A DNA stretch of 17,606 nucleotides from JBEBXQ01 sp040391535 (GTDB lineage Bacteria > Bacteroidota > Bacteroidia > Cytophagales > Spirosomataceae). Position numbers and translations under genes: made by a program. This document shows, piece by piece, positions 1-5,889 of the stretch. The notes below the pieces were generated by a model, which was not told where the DNA came from, ran no database searches, and saw only the letters and a program-made list of their open reading frames with translations. The stretch spans positions 1-17,606 of the forward strand of contig JBEBXQ010000103.1 of NCBI GenBank assembly GCA_040391535.1. The letters are read 5' to 3'. The stretch's first letter is position 1. Each line of letters begins with the position of its first letter.

Positions 1-52
1 TTTCGGGGGTGTTGCCGCTTCGGTGGCTATACGCGATCTGATTGGCAAATAG
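1..52 (+). CDS. C-terminal tail of an unidentified protein (partial)
   Basis: Reading from base 2, the plus strand encodes a short tail, FGGVAASVAIRDLIGK, that ends at a TAG at 50-52. The rest of the gene lies left of the window. The tail looks coding (small and hydrophobic residues, then a charged end), but 16 residues are too few to assign a family. A TTG at 42, inside this tail, opens the frame of the next gene; the overlap argues against that TTG being a genuine start. Confidence 0.45.
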   Translation, partial: FGGVAASVAIRDLIGK

Positions 53-158
53 TTCCCGGAATACATTCCTTAATGGTTACCTCTGGGAAATCATATTGTA
101 TTTTTCTAAGTTAAATATATTCAGGAAATTTGTATTGTCAAATAACACCATTTCAGAT

Positions 159-1193
159 ATGGAATTAGGAATCAGTACGTTCGGAGAATTATCGCCCGAT
201 CATAAAGCCGGAGGGGCCGTAAATGCTCATCAGCGCATGCAGGAGCTTCTGGAAGAAATAAAACTGGCCGACGAAGTTGGCCTTGATGTATATTCAATAG
301 GTGAGCACCATCGTGAAGACTATGTCGTTTCGGTACCCGAAATGGTATTGTCGGCCGGTGCATCCATCACCAAAAATATTCGTTTGTCGAGTGCCGTAAC
401 GGTTTTAAGCTCTTCAGACCCGGTTCGTATTTTCCAGAACTTCGCTACACTGGATCTGATCTCGGGAGGACGGGCGGAGATTATGGCCGGACGAGGCTCT
501 TTTATCGAATCATTCCCTGTTTTCGGAAAAGATCTGAACCATTATGACGATCTGTTTGCCGAAAACCTGGAGTTATTGCTGGCGTTAAACAAATCGGAAA
601 AAATTACCTGGAAAGGTAAATTCCGTCCGGCACTGAGTGACGTGGGTATCTATCCGCGTCCGTTACAGGAAGAAATCCCTGTATGGCTGGCAGTAGGTGG
701 CACACCTTCTTCCGCTGTCCGTGCCGCGAAACTGAACCTGCCCATGACACTGGCTTTTATCGGTGGCACACCTGACCGGTTTGTTCCCTTTGCCAATTTA
801 TATAAGGAACAGGCGAAAGCCGCCAATCACCCGGTAGACAAAACACGGTTTGCGCTGAATACCCATTTTTACGCAGCCGATACCTCAGAGCAGGCGGCCG
901 AGGAATTTTACAAACCTTACACTACGGTAATGAACCGGATAGGGCGTGAAAGAGGCTGGTCGCCTATGGGTTGGGACCAGTATCAGTTCATGCGTGAGCA
1001 GGGACCGATGATGGTCGGCAGCCCGGAACAAATTACGGAGAAAATATTGTTATTTCATGAGATGTTCGGTAATACCCGCTACCTGGCTCAGTTAATGACC
1101 GGACCGGCCATGCCGCATCTTAAAACATTGCATGCCATTGAACTGTTCGGAACTAAAATTGCTCCGGCAGTGAGAAAAGCATTGCAGAAATAA
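159..1193 (+). CDS. LLM-class (luciferase-like) flavin-dependent oxidoreductase
   Basis: This 344-residue protein has the features of bacterial luciferase-like monooxygenases, TIM-barrel enzymes that use reduced FMN or F420 in the cytoplasm. The N-terminus MELGISTFGELSPD, the EHHREDYVVSVPEM strand near residues 50-63, the DPVRIFQNFATLD segment and the AGRGSF...FPVFG stretch resemble the LLM subgroup represented by Agrobacterium Atu2307; this resemblance is recalled, not searched. The frame is open back to a TTG at 42, but those 39 extra residues are AT-rich, not family-like and overlap the upstream gene, so the ATG at 159 is chosen. There is no Shine-Dalgarno sequence, as usual in Bacteroidota. 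A weak promoter-like TATTTTTC (99-106) resembles the phylum's -7 consensus TAnnTTTG, but no matching -33 box is clear. It is probably co-transcribed with the thiol oxidoreductase 17 bases downstream. The substrate is unknown. Confidence 0.88.
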   Translation: MELGISTFGELSPDHKAGGAVNAHQRMQELLEEIKLADEVGLDVYSIGEHHREDYVVSVPEMVLSAGASITKNIRLSSAVTVLSSSDPVRIFQNFATLDLISGGRAEIMAGRGSFIESFPVFGKDLNHYDDLFAENLELLLALNKSEKITWKGKFRPALSDVGIYPRPLQEEIPVWLAVGGTPSSAVRAAKLNLPMTLAFIGGTPDRFVPFANLYKEQAKAANHPVDKTRFALNTHFYAADTSEQAAEEFYKPYTTVMNRIGRERGWSPMGWDQYQFMREQGPMMVGSPEQITEKILLFHEMFGNTRYLAQLMTGPAMPHLKTLHAIELFGTKIAPAVRKALQK

Positions 1194-1210
1194 ACTAAAA
1201 AAACATAGTT

Positions 1211-1939
1211 ATGTCATCACCTAAAATGAAAGTCAGAATCTGGAGCGACGTAATGTGCCCGTTCTGCTATATCGGAAAGCATCATTATGAAGCCGCGCTG
1301 GCTGAATTTGCTGATAAGGATTTTATTGAAACAGAGTGGCAGAGTTTTCAGCTGGATCCTGAATTTCCGACAGGCAAAGACAAAAACGGAAGCACAAAGG
1401 AATACCTGATGACCCGGAAAGGGATCAGTGAGGAACAGGTGGATCTTATGCAGGATCACGTAGAAAGAATGGGCCGGGAATCCGGACTGGATTTTCACCT
1501 GAACCAGAGCATTATGGCCAATTCTTTTGATGCGCACAGGCTGATACAGCTTGCCAAAACCAAAGGACTGGACAATGTCATGGAGGAAAAACTGTTTGCA
1601 GCACACTTTACCAGCGGCGAAGATGTGGGTGACCATGACGTTTTGAAACGGCTGGGAACCGAGGCAGGCTTAGCCGGTGAAGAGATTGAGCAGGCACTGA
1701 CCGACGACCGTTATGCATATCTTGTCAATCAGGATAAACGGGAAAGTGAGCAGCTGGGTATCCGGGGCGTACCCTTTTTTGTACTCAATAACCGTTATGC
1801 CATTTCGGGTGCACAACCCAAAGAAGCCATTCTGCAAACACTGGAAAAAGCTTTCGGCGAATGGAGAAAAGATAACCCGGTTTTACAGATGGAAGTATCA
1901 GAAGGACCGGCCTGCACTCCCGACGGAGTTTGTGACTGA
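1211..1939 (+). CDS. DsbA-family thiol oxidoreductase, FrnE-like
   Basis: This 242-residue protein has a thioredoxin fold with an inserted helical domain. The active site is C16-P-F-C19 in the context WSDVMCPFCYIGKHH, and the conserved cis-proline is P188 in RGVPFFV. No signal peptide is present, so it should act in the cytoplasm, like the polyketide-associated FrnE proteins and unlike periplasmic DsbA. The C-terminus ends in a second cysteine pair, C235 and C241 (ACTPDGVCD). FrnE of Deinococcus is known to have an additional C-terminal cysteine motif, and the tail here may serve the same disulfide-relay or chaperone-like role. The gene starts 17 bases after the flavin oxidoreductase, suggesting a redox-stress operon, and is followed by a strong hairpin. 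The family is secure; the redox role is inferred. Confidence 0.9.
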   Translation: MSSPKMKVRIWSDVMCPFCYIGKHHYEAALAEFADKDFIETEWQSFQLDPEFPTGKDKNGSTKEYLMTRKGISEEQVDLMQDHVERMGRESGLDFHLNQSIMANSFDAHRLIQLAKTKGLDNVMEEKLFAAHFTSGEDVGDHDVLKRLGTEAGLAGEEIEQALTDDRYAYLVNQDKRESEQLGIRGVPFFVLNNRYAISGAQPKEAILQTLEKAFGEWRKDNPVLQMEVSEGPACTPDGVCD

Positions 1940-1984
1940 TCTGAAAAATACCCTGCCAATGTTCAGTCCATAAAAACATCTGAT

Positions 1985-1999
1985 CCGGACAGTGTCCGG
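1985..1999. repeat. Small GC-rich hairpin downstream of the DsbA-like gene
   Basis: CCGGAC, AGT, GTCCGG forms a perfect 6-base stem with a 3-base loop, 46 bases after the stop codon. It lacks a T-tract, so it is not a terminator by itself. It may stabilise the 3' end of the transcript or simply precede the larger terminator hairpin. Confidence 0.5.
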
Positions 2000-2012
2000 C
2001 TTCAGAAAAGCT

Positions 2013-2057
2013 CACAAAAATCCTCCGGCAAACGCCAGGGGATTTTTGTGTTTTATA
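2013..2057 (+). terminator. Strong, symmetrical Rho-independent terminator
   Basis: CACAAAAATCC (2013-2023) pairs perfectly with GGATTTTTGTG (2040-2050). The pairing continues inward to 2029/2034 with one G-U pair and one mismatch, closing on an AAAC tetraloop. The stem is about 17 base pairs and is followed by TTTTATA. It ends the LLM/DsbA operon. A-rich and T-rich arms make it usable from the minus strand too, where it could stop read-through from the nuclease gene, about 280 bases away. Confidence 0.8.
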
Positions 2058-2065
2058 CCATTTTT

Positions 2066-2090
2066 CTAATGCGGATTCCGGGTTTATTGA
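2066..2090 (+). repeat. Direct repeat, left copy, bounding a gene-free segment
   Basis: The segment beginning CTAATGCGGATTCCGGG matches 2316-2340 (beginning CTAATGCGGAATTTGGG) at about 20 of 25 positions, by hand alignment. The two copies are in the same orientation, 250 bases apart. Their divergence suggests an old duplication or a recurring short element, not a fresh target-site duplication. Confidence 0.45.
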
Positions 2091-2149
2091 TTTTCGGATT
2101 TCTCTGATTTTTATTCAATTTCATTTTTTACTTGCGTGATTTTTTAATC

Positions 2150-2315
2150 GTCATAATCATTTAACCCAGATAACGCGTTAGGAATGCTGACGAAATAAGC
2201 GGGGGTCGCCCTCGACTTTTGCAAACTATTCGTGATGCTCGATTGCAGGCCTATCGGGATAGGTCAAAAGAGAGCGGAAGCGAATAGGAAGCAAAATAAA
2301 ATTGTAGGCCATGAG
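2150..2315. other. Gene-free segment with long-range pairing potential
   Basis: Between the two approximate repeats there is no credible gene. The segment has a 10-base palindrome TAACGCGTTA (2171-2180), a hairpin CCTAT-CGGG-ATAGG (2250-2263), and a long-range pairing of 2217-2232 (TTTTGC...CTATTCG) with 2281-2296 (CGAATAG...GCAAAA), 13 of 16 positions complementary. The smaller hairpin nests inside the long stem, as in a structured RNA. The minus-strand frame of about 2150-2312 also reads protein-like (FILLPIRFRSLLTYPDRPAI, then after a stop FAKVEGDPRLFRQHS) but contains stops, so a decayed ORF is the alternative. I cannot name it. Confidence 0.4.
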
Positions 2316-2340
2316 CTAATGCGGAATTTGGGTTTAATCA
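2316..2340 (+). repeat. Direct repeat, right copy, overlapping the 3' end of the nuclease gene
   Basis: Partner of 2066-2090 (about 20/25 identical). Its right end covers the last codons and the stop of the minus-strand DUF1016 gene, so the left copy could be a displaced relic of a similar gene's 3' end. Confidence 0.45.
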
Positions 2341-3368
2341 AGTGAACCCTGGTTCAGACTTTCTGCGTTTATTTCGTTCAATACTAAGGTTTGTAGTTCA
2401 TCTTTTGGTAATAACAATTGGTATTCGGCTACGCCAATGGGCTTATTAATGTCCTGCAAAGCTATTTCCACATCCAAATGGTCTTTGTCGGCACAGAGAA
2501 TAATGCCAATAGACGGGTTTTCGTTTTCGCCTCTTTCCAATTTATCCAACAAGGAAAGATAGAGGTTCATCTTGCCTGCATATTCGGCTTTAAAACTGCC
2601 AATCTTTAATTCAATAGCTACCAAAGACTGTAATCCTCTGTGGAAGAAAAGCATATCCACAAAGTATTCTTTGTTGTTGTATTCCAATCGGTATTGGTTG
2701 CCTATAAATGAAAACCCTTTTCCTAATTCCAACACAAACGCCCTGATTTTGGTTATCAACCTGTTTTCTAATTCCGACTCTTTTACGGGTTCTGTAATAC
2801 CCAGAAATCCGAGATTGTACGAGCTTTTAAATACTTCGTTGGCATATTCGGCACTTATTTCAGGTAATGTATTACTGAAATTATTGGTTTTCAGTTGATT
2901 TCCGGCACGGCTGTAACTGTCCATTTTGATGGCATTGAGCAATAAATCCCTTGACCAGCCTTTTGTAGCCACTTCATTGGCATAAAACTCAACCGCAGCA
3001 AGTGATTGTACTTTGTTGAGCAATAGTATATTGTGCCCCCACGGCAAAACTGCGACGCTGCGTCGCAGTTTTTCATCTGCTAATTGATAACGCTCATAAA
3101 ACCGCTTCATATCCCATAAGTTGCGTGGTGATAAACCCATATCGGGAAATTCGTTTTTGAGGTCAATGGATAATTGTTTTACAACACCACTTCCGTAGCC
3201 TTCTTCTAACTGTTTTTCAAAGAGTAGTTTTCCCAAATTCCAATACACGGAATTTGCAGTACTGTTTATCTGCTTTGCGATTAGCGTTCGGGCAGTATTA
3301 ATTTGTGCCACAGCCTGTAGCAGTATTTCTCTGTAATCCGAATCGTTGATGTTTATTTGTTTACTCAT
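2334..3368 (-). CDS. DUF1016/YhcG-family PD-(D/E)XK nuclease
   Basis: This 344-residue protein has the two-domain layout of the YhcG family. The N-terminal DUF1016_N domain (about residues 10-150) shows the YWNLGKLL, EEGYGSGVVKQLSIDL, LSPRNLWDMKRFYERY, LPWGHN and GWSRDLLLNAI blocks. The C-terminal nuclease domain (about 180-325) keeps the PD-(D/E)XK core: D238 in YFVDMLFFH and E253-x-K255 in VAIELKIG. The frame extends to a GTG at 3380, but the ATG at 3368 gives the family-like start MSKQININD. It is the last gene of a minus-strand group whose upstream members are broken; 34 bases separate it from the GxxExxY remnant. Such nucleases are common in accessory DNA and beside type I restriction loci in Bacteroidota; the target here is unknown. 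Base composition is more AT-rich than the flanking genes, consistent with transfer. A long palindrome lies inside the coding sequence at 3046-3072. Confidence 0.92.
   Translation of the reverse strand: MSKQININDSDYREILLQAVAQINTARTLIAKQINSTANSVYWNLGKLLFEKQLEEGYGSGVVKQLSIDLKNEFPDMGLSPRNLWDMKRFYERYQLADEKLRRSVAVLPWGHNILLLNKVQSLAAVEFYANEVATKGWSRDLLLNAIKMDSYSRAGNQLKTNNFSNTLPEISAEYANEVFKSSYNLGFLGITEPVKESELENRLITKIRAFVLELGKGFSFIGNQYRLEYNNKEYFVDMLFFHRGLQSLVAIELKIGSFKAEYAGKMNLYLSLLDKLERGENENPSIGIILCADKDHLDVEIALQDINKPIGVAEYQLLLPKDELQTLVLNEINAESLNQGSLD
3046..3072. repeat. 27-base near-perfect palindrome inside the nuclease gene
   Basis: AAAACTGCGACGC (3046-3058), a single T, then GCGTCGCAGTTTT (3060-3072) is a 13-base perfect inverted repeat with a one-base centre. 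It encodes the LRRSVAVL stretch just before the conserved PWGHN motif (about residues 101-108). With T-tracts on both sides it resembles a compact bidirectional terminator inside an ORF. Confidence 0.85.
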
Positions 3369-3402
3369 TTGTCTGAACACGATTTTTAAGATGTCAGGAT
3401 GT

Positions 3403-3800
3403 TCAAGATGAAGTGTTCTTTAGATTTTTATTAAATACACGATGGTATTCTAATCTCAGTGCTCCAAAGTTTATAAGAAGGCCATCAGCAATGTTGTATG
3501 CTTCGCAATAATTAATTGCCTGTGCTTTATGAACCTCTTCTGATTTTTCAATGGCTTTTATTTCTACCATTACTTTACCTTCAATAAAAAAAATCCACTC
3601 TTCTGGTACCTACGTTATAACCTTTGTACTCCAACGGCATTTCTAATTGCTCTTTGATGTTCAATGCCATTTTGATTTAATTCTATACTCAATGCTCTTT
3701 GATAAACAACTTCCTGAAAACCATTCCCCATTTGATTGTGAACTTCCATTGCACAACCCATTATTTTATGAGTAAGGATGTTTATTTCTTCTGTTTTCAT
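3403..3800 (-). pseudogene. GxxExxY (PDDEXK_3) protein, broken by two frameshifts
   Basis: The N-terminal part starts at the ATG at 3800 with MKTEEINILTHKIMGCAMEV and carries the family signature GNGFQEVVYQRAL. After about residue 52 the frame breaks. Removing one base near 3644 restores EMPLEYKGYNVGTRRVDFF. A second extra base in the run of eight A's on the plus strand (3586-3593) must be removed to restore IEGKVMVEIKAIEK through LLINFGALRLEYHRVF to a TGA at 3403-3405. The rebuilt protein, about 130 residues, matches the normal family length and keeps a D...ExK nuclease-like core (VDFF, VEIK). The start codon overlaps the stop of the preceding micro-ORF (ATGA). Both lesions are single-base insertions and one is in a homopolymer, so sequencing error is the main alternative to real decay. 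Confidence 0.82.
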
Positions 3801-3901
3801 TTCTTTTTACCAGTTATCATGTCCGTTATATTTATCCTATAAATCCTGGCAGACATCATAAGTTGCTCAATCAGTTGTGCTTCTATTTGTTTTTTACTCA
3901 T
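3797..3901 (-). CDS. 34-residue micro-ORF between the regulator and GxxExxY remnants
   Basis: An ATG at 3901 opens a 34-codon frame beginning MSKKQIEAQLIEQL and ending in ITGKKK. It is joined by ATGA overlaps at both ends: its start overlaps the restored stop of the HTH gene, and its TGA overlaps the GxxExxY start. The first 14 residues look like a normal soluble N-terminus; the rest (SARIYRINITDMI) reads like translated intergenic DNA. It may be the stump of a larger gene, possibly part of a restriction locus, whose body was deleted. No function can be assigned. Confidence 0.3.
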   Translation of the reverse strand: MSKKQIEAQLIEQLMMSARIYRINITDMITGKKK

Positions 3902-4076
3902 TCGTCTATCAATAAATCTTTAGCATTACTTTTGCAATCCGATACAAATCCTCAATGCTTGGTTGTCTCATGTTTCGAGCGTACCTGTTAACCGTGTTGT
4001 AACTTTTGTTCAACTTTTTAGCAAGCCCGGCTTATGAGATTCCTTTCTCTTTTAAAACGTCTTTCATTCGGTTCAT
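3898..4076 (-). pseudogene. XRE/Cro-type HTH regulator, broken
   Basis: From the ATG at 4076 the minus strand reads MNRMKDVLKEKGIS, a TAA stop (4032-4034, codon 15), then AGLAKKLNKSYNTVNRYAR followed by NMRQPSIEDLYRIAKV. This is a helix-turn-helix domain with the typical NTVNRYARNMRQPS recognition region. The stop sits where family members usually have glutamine, so a single C-to-T change explains it. Near 3926-3930 the frame must shift once more to read NAKDLLIDE and a TGA at 3898-3900, the normal C-terminus of such small (about 60-residue) regulators. Small HTH proteins of this kind often lead type I restriction loci in Bacteroidota. Two independent lesions make a non-functional relic likely. 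Confidence 0.8.
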
Positions 4077-4090
4077 TGTTTTTAACTGGT

Positions 4091-4140
4091 CGAAGATAGT
4101 AAAATCGACACTGTCAAACAGGGTAAAAGTCCACTATCTT
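4091..4140 (-). promoter_or_regulatory. Putative promoter and operator of the decayed island operon
   Basis: On the minus strand, 15 bases before the HTH start, TATCTTCG (4091-4098) matches seven-eighths of the Bacteroidota -7 consensus TAnnTTTG. A TTTG lies 16 bases further upstream (4115-4118), slightly closer than usual for -33. An inverted repeat, AAGATAGT (4093-4100) and ACTATCTT (4133-4140), flanks the pair and overlaps the -7 box, as expected for an autorepressor operator. Inferred from position and symmetry only. Confidence 0.4.
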
Positions 4141-4377
4141 TTCGTGGGCAGGAAAAGGTAAGCCCTTTTGTTTTTTGGCATTGGGTTTTATTGTTGGAAA
4201 AACAAATGTACTTGCTTAACCAATTCACATGCAGTACATACCAATGACCTGTACCGATAACACGACTACGCCCTGTCAGAAAAGCTGCACTTTTTTTCGC
4301 ATACCTTCATTTTTTAATATAGATTAAAAATTCCCGTTTTCAGAGGGTGTTCCTTTGCATTGTTAAATAACCAGACA
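4141..4377. other. Intergenic region between the island and the efflux operon
   Basis: This AT-rich region separates divergent units and holds no credible gene. Visible structures are an imperfect inverted repeat ATGTACTTGC (4206-4215) / GCAGTACAT (4231-4239), with another GTAC at 4251, and a low-complexity inverted pair TTGTTTTT / AAAAACAA (4168-4205). The first could be an operator for the efflux operon. TTCCTTTG (4350-4357) is close to the -7 consensus and would place transcription start a few bases before the first gene, but no convincing -33 box is present. Confidence 0.35.
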
Positions 4378-4800
4378 ATGAAGAAGCCAACATCAGAAAA
4401 CAGTTTTCATCATGTATATATCGCAGATGATAACGGAATGCCTGAGATTTTTCCGATCATCAGATCCCGGGTTTCAGAAAAAGCAGATCAGCATATTTCA
4501 CTGATTTATTATTCAGAAAATAACCGGTATACCTTCCGGCGTGAACTTGAAGTGCTACGTCAGCACCATCCCGCACAGTTTCTCATTTTCTATGAAAACC
4601 TCATTCCTGACCGCGCACCGGATATGATACAGGAAACGATTGAAGTTATCCTCAATGCAAATACCATGTCCTGCATGGATTTTACACTGGCAGGAGACCT
4701 CGAATTGCTGGAAGAAATGAAGGACAAGCTACTTTTTCTGGGCATTGAAAAAAAGGAAATCCACCTGATCAGTCCGGACAACTATTTTCAAATCAACTAA
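4378..4800 (+). CDS. Small protein resembling a degenerate ferredoxin-reductase NAD-binding module
   Basis: From the ATG at 4378 this protein is 140 residues, with no signal peptide or membrane segment. (A TTG at 4360 would add six residues.) The order of elements resembles the pyridine-nucleotide half of ferredoxin-NADP reductases: VYIADDNGMPEIFPIIRSRV (13-32) in the place of the usual glycine-rich GTGITP loop, SLIYYSENNRYTFRRELEVL (41-60) like the strand-helix unit with charged residues, and FTLAGDLELLEEMKDKLLFLGI (102-123) in the place of the CGP..M...V...L...GV block. The glycine loop is largely lost and no cysteine is kept there, so normal NAD(P)H binding is doubtful. There is no FAD domain in this protein or next to it. 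It lies 34 bases upstream of the efflux adaptor and is probably co-transcribed. Family assignment is by eye and moderate. Confidence 0.5.
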   Translation: MKKPTSENSFHHVYIADDNGMPEIFPIIRSRVSEKADQHISLIYYSENNRYTFRRELEVLRQHHPAQFLIFYENLIPDRAPDMIQETIEVILNANTMSCMDFTLAGDLELLEEMKDKLLFLGIEKKEIHLISPDNYFQIN

Positions 4801-4834
4801 TTATTATACTCATAGCATACATAACAACTTGACA

Positions 4835-5881
4835 ATGAAACGAAATCATATTTTTCAGGCAATGGCTCTGGGCTTATTCCTGAGCAGCTGTAACTCAGAC
4901 CAGCCATCCACTCCGGCAGAGGAGTCAACCCGGCAAAATGCCGTACCGGTCATCGTCACTCACCTGCAACCGGTAAAAGGTGCCGGCGAAATTTCCATCA
5001 GCGGGAACATTGAAGGCAACAAAACGGTAAGACTTGGTTTTATGGTAGCTGGTAAAATCAATCATATAGCAGCCGCAGAAGGGCAGCCGATCTCAAAAGG
5101 ACAGCTCGTAGCCAGCCTTGATCCGGCCAGTTATCAGATCGCCAAAGAATTGGCAGACATTCAGGTAAATGCCACTGCGGATGAATTCAACAGACTTAAA
5201 ATCATGCACGAACGTAATAGTCTGAGTGACGGCGATTTTTCAAAAGTTAATTTTGGTCTGCAACAGGCCAAAGCTCAGCAGAAACTTCAGGAAAAAAACC
5301 TGGCGGATACCCGTCTTTATGCACCCATTAGCGGGGTCTTATTAAAAAAACTGGGAGAAACAGGTGAAATTACCGGAGTGGGCACACCGCTTTTTGTGAT
5401 TTCTGATATCAGTACAGTCAAAGTAAACGCGTATATACCGGAAGGGGAACTGCACCGTATCCGCCTGGGACAACCGGCACAGGTAACCGTATCGGCATTG
5501 AATGAAACTTTTACAGGTAAAGTGGTAGAGGTAGGCTCTGCTGCTGATATTACTTCAAGGGCGTTTACGGTGAAAATTGAATTACCCAATCCTAAAAGGC
5601 TGATTCGTCCGGGTATGATTGCCGAAGTCAGGCTTCAGGCTGATCAGGAAACCGAAATACTGGCATTACCTGCTGAGGCCGTATTACATGGGCTTGACAA
5701 TCAGAGCTATGTATATGTGGCCGACACTGCACAACAGAAAGTATTTAAACGCAACATCAGTGTAGGAGCACTGACAGATAATAAAATCACCATCACTTCA
5801 GGACTGAATCCGGGAGAAGCAGTAGTGATTGCCGGACAAAACAAACTGACCGATGGAGTATCGGTTTCCATTCAAAAATAA
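4835..5881 (+). CDS. RND efflux periplasmic adaptor (membrane fusion protein), lipoprotein
   Basis: This 348-residue adaptor bridges an RND pump to its outer-membrane channel. The ATG at 4835 is preferred over a TTG at 4829. The signal peptide ends in a lipobox LSSC, giving a lipidated C19. Then follow the first half of the biotinyl-lipoyl-like domain (MVAGKINHIAAAEGQPISKG, about 70-90), a short helical hairpin (about 100-145), the second lipoyl half (LYAPISGVLLKKLGETGEIT), a beta-barrel (KVNAYIPEGELHRIRLGQPA onward, about 195-270) and a membrane-proximal domain (ALPAEAVLHGL to the end). The length is short for AcrA-type adaptors (near 390), with most of the difference in the hairpin. The RND gene begins 8 bases after the stop. 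The drug or toxin exported is not predictable from this protein. Confidence 0.93.
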   Translation: MKRNHIFQAMALGLFLSSCNSDQPSTPAEESTRQNAVPVIVTHLQPVKGAGEISISGNIEGNKTVRLGFMVAGKINHIAAAEGQPISKGQLVASLDPASYQIAKELADIQVNATADEFNRLKIMHERNSLSDGDFSKVNFGLQQAKAQQKLQEKNLADTRLYAPISGVLLKKLGETGEITGVGTPLFVISDISTVKVNAYIPEGELHRIRLGQPAQVTVSALNETFTGKVVEVGSAADITSRAFTVKIELPNPKRLIRPGMIAEVRLQADQETEILALPAEAVLHGLDNQSYVYVADTAQQKVFKRNISVGALTDNKITITSGLNPGEAVVIAGQNKLTDGVSVSIQK

Positions 5882-5889
5882 TTACAGCT

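Noticed and set aside
42..158. N-terminal extension of the LLM oxidoreductase from a TTG
   Set aside because: The 39 residues do not look like the family, overlap the upstream gene's end and would occupy the promoter region; ATG at 159 fits better.
1217..1636. 139-codon minus-strand frame inside the DsbA-like gene
   Set aside because: Antisense shadow of a gene with clear family motifs on the plus strand.
2060..4140. Integrated mobile element with target-site duplication or integrase
   Set aside because: No integrase, transposase or matching terminal repeats were found at the edges; the approximate repeats at 2066 and 2316 bracket only part of the island.
4168..4205. TTGTTTTT / AAAAACAA inverted pair as a terminator
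   Set aside because: Stem is only A-T rich low-complexity sequence with a 22-base loop and no GC core.
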